A DNA stretch of 64,000 nucleotides, from the NCBI GenBank assembly GCA_023134145.1, contig JAGLUW010000010.1:124001-188000 (forward strand). The letters are read 5' to 3'. The notes under the pieces are model-generated. The model worked only from the letters and a program-made list of their open reading frames with translations, did not search any database and was not told the DNA's origin. This document shows positions 59,371-64,000 of this stretch, one piece after another (position 1 is the first letter of the stretch; each line of letters opens with the position of its first letter). This stretch comes from Sulfuriflexus sp. GTDB lineage: Bacteria > Pseudomonadota > Gammaproteobacteria > AKS1. A program made the position numbers and the translations under genes.

Positions 59371-60236
59371 TGAATAGTCGATTCTTATTAGGTGTTGTCG
59401 TTGCGGCGCTGGGTCTTTTAAGCGTGTCGGTATTTATTGTTGATGAGCGCGAAAAAGTCATTAAATTCCGTTTAGGTGAAATCGTACGTAGCGATTACAC
59501 CGCAGGTATCTATTTACAACTTCCGTTTGTAAATAACATCCGTCGTTTTGATGCTCGTTTGCAAACAATGGATGCGCAACCAACGCGTATTATTACCAAA
59601 GAAAAGAAATACGTGGTGGTTGATGCCTTTGTTAAATGGCGCATTGGTGATGCAGAAAAGTTCTACACCACTATGGCCGGTGACATTCGCCAAGCCAACC
59701 GTCGTCTTGATCCAATCGTGAAACGTCAATTGACGCAGGAATTTGGTAAACGCACGATTCAGGACCTCGTTTCAGGTGATCGCGAGACCGTCATGGCCTT
59801 ATTGACAGATAATGTCAGACAAGAAGTCATCAAATACGGTGTTGAAGTGGTTGATATGCGTGTGAAACGTGTTGATTTTGAACAAGATATTAGCGAAAAC
59901 GTCTTTAATCGTATGCGTACTGAACGTGATCGAGTGGCTCGTGAACGTCGTGCCAAGGGCCGTGCTGATGGTGAGCGTATCCGCGCTGATGCTGATCGTG
60001 AATATACAGCGACTTTAGCCTCGGCTTATTCAACAGCGCAAACAACGCGTGGTGATGGCGATGCCACCGCTGCGGCGGAGTATGCTGCTGCCTACGGTAA
60101 AAATAAGGAGTTTTACTCCTTCTATCGCAGTCTGGGTGCCTATAAGAGTGCATTTAGCAGCAAAAATGACGTGATCTTGTTACAACCAGATTCGGACTTC
60201 TTTAAGTATTTTGGTAGTCCAAAAGCGAAAAAATAG
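59370..60236 (+). CDS. hflC: FtsH protease regulator HflC
   Basis: 288 residues. An N-terminal membrane anchor (LLGVVVAALGLLSVSVFIV), a band-7 domain (REKVIKFRLGEI, GIYLQLPFVNNIRRFD), the KRVDFEQDI segment, and the alanine-rich coiled coil. Partner of HflK, translated by coupling. Confidence 0.96.
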   Translation: MNSRFLLGVVVAALGLLSVSVFIVDEREKVIKFRLGEIVRSDYTAGIYLQLPFVNNIRRFDARLQTMDAQPTRIITKEKKYVVVDAFVKWRIGDAEKFYTTMAGDIRQANRRLDPIVKRQLTQEFGKRTIQDLVSGDRETVMALLTDNVRQEVIKYGVEVVDMRVKRVDFEQDISENVFNRMRTERDRVARERRAKGRADGERIRADADREYTATLASAYSTAQTTRGDGDATAAAEYAAAYGKNKEFYSFYRSLGAYKSAFSSKNDVILLQPDSDFFKYFGSPKAKK

Positions 60237-60247
60237 GGAAAATCGTG

Positions 60248-60329
60248 TCGCGCAGTGATAAACTGCGCGACGCATAACAAGTCCGGGTGAGCCGGTCAGC
60301 AGGCTGAGCACGAATCGCTCGGCTTTTTT
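60248..60329 (+). terminator. Hairpin pair between hflC and the DUF2065 gene
   Basis: GTCGCGCAGT and ACTGCGCGAC form a perfect 10-bp stem near 60248-60272 with loop GATAA but no T run. A second stem, GCTGAGC (60303-60309) with GCTCGGC (60317-60323), is followed by six T and is a plausible terminator. The two together may attenuate transcription into the DUF2065 gene. Confidence 0.6.
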
Positions 60330-60343
60330 GTGGAACAACATAA

Positions 60344-60529
60344 ATGTGGCAGGAATTATTAGTAGCAGTCGCGTTAATGCTGGTCATCGAGGGGATTCTG
60401 CCATTTTTGAGTCCTACCAAGATGCGCGGTATTCTACTCCGCATGCTAGAAATGGACGATAAGTCACTACGCATTTCTGGTCTGGTGAGTATGGTGATTG
60501 GGGTTATTATGCTCTACACATTACGTTAA
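60344..60529 (+). CDS. DUF2065 (YjeT family) small membrane protein
   Basis: 61 residues with two membrane helices (LVAVALMLVIEGILPFL and ISGLVSMVIGVIMLYTL). DUF2065/YjeT proteins regularly sit between hflC and hisZ or purA; their role is unknown. The size and C-terminal hydrophobic hairpin match the family. Confidence 0.88.
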   Translation: MWQELLVAVALMLVIEGILPFLSPTKMRGILLRMLEMDDKSLRISGLVSMVIGVIMLYTLR

Positions 60530-60559
60530 ATGAGCGTTAATAGTTAATAGAAGAATAAA

Positions 60560-61741
60560 ATGAATAATAACGAAGCATGGTTACTACCAGAAGGTATTGA
60601 AGAACTGTTGCCTGAACAGGCGCAGCAGCTTGAAACCGTGCGTCGTGATCTTATCGACCAAATGCACAGCTGGGGTTACCAATTGGTGATGCCTCCCTTT
60701 ATTGATTTCCTCGATACCTTATTAACTGGTATGGGAACAGATCTGGCATTACAAACATTTACCCTCACCGACCAAGTGTCGGGCAGACAAATGGGTATTC
60801 GTGCCGACATGACGCCGCAGGTTGCGCGTTTGGATGCTCACCAATTTAAAAATGATGCACCAAATCGGCTTTGTTACTTAGGCACGGTATTACGCACGCG
60901 CCCAGATGAACTGGCGGGTAGCCGCAGTCCAATGCAATGCGGTGCTGAATTATACGGTTCATCCAGTATTGAGAGTGATATTGAAATCATTCGCCTGATG
61001 CTGGCTACATTAAATGTGACCGGTATTAATCAGGTTTACTTAGATTTAGCACACGTGGGTATTTATCGCGGTTTGGCAAAACAAGCCAATCTAGATGATG
61101 CGCGTGAAGCTGAGTTATTTGAATTATTACAAAGCAAAGCCATTCCTGAGCTTGAAGCATTATTAAATGACTGGTCGTTAGATGCAGATGTAGGGGCTAT
61201 GTTGCGCGCATTGGTTGATCTGAATGGTGACGTTGATGTATTGGATATCGCTAAGAAGAAATTAGCCGGTGCAGACAAATCAGTATTAGATGCATTAGAA
61301 AATCTTGCAGGTATTGCCGAGCAGTTACAAGCACTCACACCGGATACGCGTTTGTTTATCGATCTTGCTGAGTTACGTGGTTACCACTATCACAATGGCG
61401 TGATGTTCAGTGCCTACTTGCCGGGTAAAGGCCAAGCAATTGCTTGGGGTGGTCGTTACGACAATATCGGTAAAGATTTTGGTCGTGCGCGTCCGGCAAC
61501 CGGTTTTAGTACCGACCTAAAAAGTTTAATTAAAATGGGGCAAGTGCCAGTAGCAAATAAAAAAGGCATTTTTGCACCAACAGGTAATGCGGCTGAATTA
61601 ATCGTGGCAATTGCGTCACTGCGTGACGCAGGTGAACGCGTTATTGTAGAACTACCAGAACAAACCGGTAGTGCGGCAGAATTAGATTGTGATAGAACAT
61701 TAGTATTAAAGAATGATTGTTGGGAGGTGGTTGCACTTTAA
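60560..61741 (+). CDS. hisZ: ATP phosphoribosyltransferase regulatory subunit HisZ
   Basis: HisZ, a HisRS-like protein, activates the short-form HisG in the first step of histidine synthesis. It is 393 residues with the class II synthetase-like core (GYQLVMPPFIDFLDTLLTG, MGIRADMTPQVARLDAH, GRYDNIGKDFGRARPATGFS) but no anticodon-binding domain, which separates it from HisS. The hisZ-purA linkage is common outside enterics. Confidence 0.94.
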   Translation: MNNNEAWLLPEGIEELLPEQAQQLETVRRDLIDQMHSWGYQLVMPPFIDFLDTLLTGMGTDLALQTFTLTDQVSGRQMGIRADMTPQVARLDAHQFKNDAPNRLCYLGTVLRTRPDELAGSRSPMQCGAELYGSSSIESDIEIIRLMLATLNVTGINQVYLDLAHVGIYRGLAKQANLDDAREAELFELLQSKAIPELEALLNDWSLDADVGAMLRALVDLNGDVDVLDIAKKKLAGADKSVLDALENLAGIAEQLQALTPDTRLFIDLAELRGYHYHNGVMFSAYLPGKGQAIAWGGRYDNIGKDFGRARPATGFSTDLKSLIKMGQVPVANKKGIFAPTGNAAELIVAIASLRDAGERVIVELPEQTGSAAELDCDRTLVLKNDCWEVVAL

Positions 61742-61768
61742 TATTCATTGAAATGGATACGAGTGTGA

Positions 61769-63118
<1,350 letters not shown>

Positions 63119-63125
63119 TCATATT

Positions 63126-63161
63126 GAAGGCTCTCTGTTTTATAATAGAGAGTCTTCTTTT
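63126..63161. terminator. Bidirectional terminator after purA
   Basis: GAAGGCTCTCT (63126-63136) pairs with AGAGAGTCTTC (63147-63157), one G-U pair included, with T-rich tail; it also lies just past the stop of the leftward kinase gene. Confidence 0.8.
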
Positions 63162-63175
63162 ATTACTTACTTCAG

Positions 63176-64000
63176 TTAGCTATCAAGTAGTGTTCTTATT
63201 TTTTCTAATAGCTGCTGCGAACTAAATGGTTTGCTAAGTATGTTTTTTCGTAGCGTTTCATCTACTAATTTTGAATTAGAATGATCGCTAAAACCGCTCG
63301 CTAATTGTATTTTTATATCGGGATATTTATCACCCACCATAGATGCTAATTGGTACCCATCCATTTCAGGCATAATGATATCCGATAGCATTAGGTCAAT
63401 ATTTTTTCGTTCAAGAAGCTGTAAAGCATGTTGAGCATTATCAGCACATAGTGTCTTATATCCGTGTTCTTTTAATATATCAGAGTTCAATTTAAGCAAT
63501 GAGACCTCATCGTCCACCAGCAAAATTGTTTCATTGCCTCCAACGTTCCCGATGCTCTTACTGGTTGTTATTTGTTCGTCATTATTATTTGAATGGTGTC
63601 GCGGGAAATAGAGAATAAACTGCGTTCCATGTCCTGATTTAGAGATGACTTTAATATCACCACCGCAGCGTTTCACAAAACCATAAACCTGACTGAGACC
63701 TAGTCCTGTCCCATCGACCCCTTTTGTTGTGTAGAAGGGTTCAAATATGTTTTCGCGTATAGATTCCTTTATACCGCTACCAGTATCAGCTATTGATAAA
63801 CTGATATAATCTCCAGCAGATAAATCTAATGCTTGAATATCAAACTCATCAAGTTGTTCATTTTTTGTTTCAATGGTTAACTGACCATTTTCCTTTATGG
63901 CATGCATAGCATTGATACTCATATTGAGAACTGCATTGATTAAATCATTTTCATCTAAATATGTTTTCCAAAGATCATCACTGAGATTGAGTGTTAATTT
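63176..64000 (-). CDS. Hybrid sensor kinase/response regulator, 3' part (cut by window edge)
   Basis: The open frame continues past 64000, so this is the C-terminal 274 residues of a larger protein. It begins in the kinase N-box (ENDLINAVLNMSINAMHAI), then DTGSGIKES, IFEPFYTTK and GTGLGLSQVYGFVKRCGG, the NtrB-like HATPase_c end. A receiver domain follows (ILLVDDEVSLLKL, phospho-Asp in DLMLSDIIMPEMDGYQ, LSKPFSSQQLLEKI). ATG 63922 is internal. The sensor domain is not visible. No partner is seen in the window. Confidence 0.9.
   Translation of the reverse strand, partial: KLTLNLSDDLWKTYLDENDLINAVLNMSINAMHAIKENGQLTIETKNEQLDEFDIQALDLSAGDYISLSIADTGSGIKESIRENIFEPFYTTKGVDGTGLGLSQVYGFVKRCGGDIKVISKSGHGTQFILYFPRHHSNNNDEQITTSKSIGNVGGNETILLVDDEVSLLKLNSDILKEHGYKTLCADNAQHALQLLERKNIDLMLSDIIMPEMDGYQLASMVGDKYPDIKIQLASGFSDHSNSKLVDETLRKNILSKPFSSQQLLEKIRTLLDS

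Overview
The window reads as an ordinary chromosomal stretch from a free-living, non-enteric gammaproteobacterium. The support is gene order and protein similarity: asd-fimV-truA, trpF-trpB-trpA-accD-folC-SPOR-cvpA-purF-metZ, tig-clpP-clpX-lon-hupB-ppiD, and mutL-miaA-hfq-hflX-hflK-hflC-hisZ-purA are all orders seen in that class. Base composition looks moderate and even by eye. I see no phage, integrase, transposase, plasmid or CRISPR locus. I cannot name a genus from sequence alone.

Layout. 1-6.3 kb: the 3' end of asd, fimV, an EcfT-like membrane protein, truA, a reverse-strand cluster of small genes (RRM protein, YheU family), a short orphan ORF and a CPBP protease. 6.3-15.5 kb: a biosynthetic run (tryptophan, fatty acid, folate, purine, methionine). 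metZ at its end is preceded by a consensus-like promoter, a SAM-II riboswitch and a terminator/antiterminator pair. 15.5-22.9 kb: MscS channel, DUF455 ferritin-like protein, lipoprotein, a leftward ppiA-ppiB-lpxH group, cysS, a secreted protein and folD. 23.0-24.3 kb: a tRNA cluster (Pro, Arg, His, Lys, Leu) in which tRNA-Pro and tRNA-Arg carry long structured repeats built from copies of their own 3' halves. 24.4-33.3 kb: proteostasis genes (tig, clpP, clpX, lon, hupB, ppiD), with tRNA-Val and tRNA-Asp between hupB and ppiD. 33.3-42.7 kb: a DAACS symporter, fabI, and a compact peptide-type ABC importer of unusual architecture. 42.7-50.3 kb: mltD, a methyltransferase, rnhA, dnaQ, a thioredoxin, a PhnD-like sensor kinase and queG. 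50.3-63.1 kb: nnr, tsaE, an AMIN amidase, mutL, miaA, hfq, hflX, hflK, hflC, a DUF2065 protein, hisZ and purA. The right edge cuts a hybrid kinase/receiver gene.

How the genes work together. Most genes are growth functions (amino-acid, nucleotide and cofactor synthesis, translation, protein quality control). Envelope work is represented by FimV, DedD-like SPOR protein, MltD, amidase, LpxH and PpiD, four of which carry LysM or SPOR peptidoglycan-binding modules. The parts most worth a second look are RNA-level: (i) the SAM-II riboswitch in front of metZ with mutually exclusive hairpins, which predicts that SAM shuts off methionine synthesis by early termination; (ii) the tRNA-tail elements, where tRNA-Pro and tRNA-Arg are each followed by an inverted copy of their own T-arm and acceptor end and then by direct copies of the 3' end, in tandem for tRNA-Arg. 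No wholly new multi-gene system is evident.
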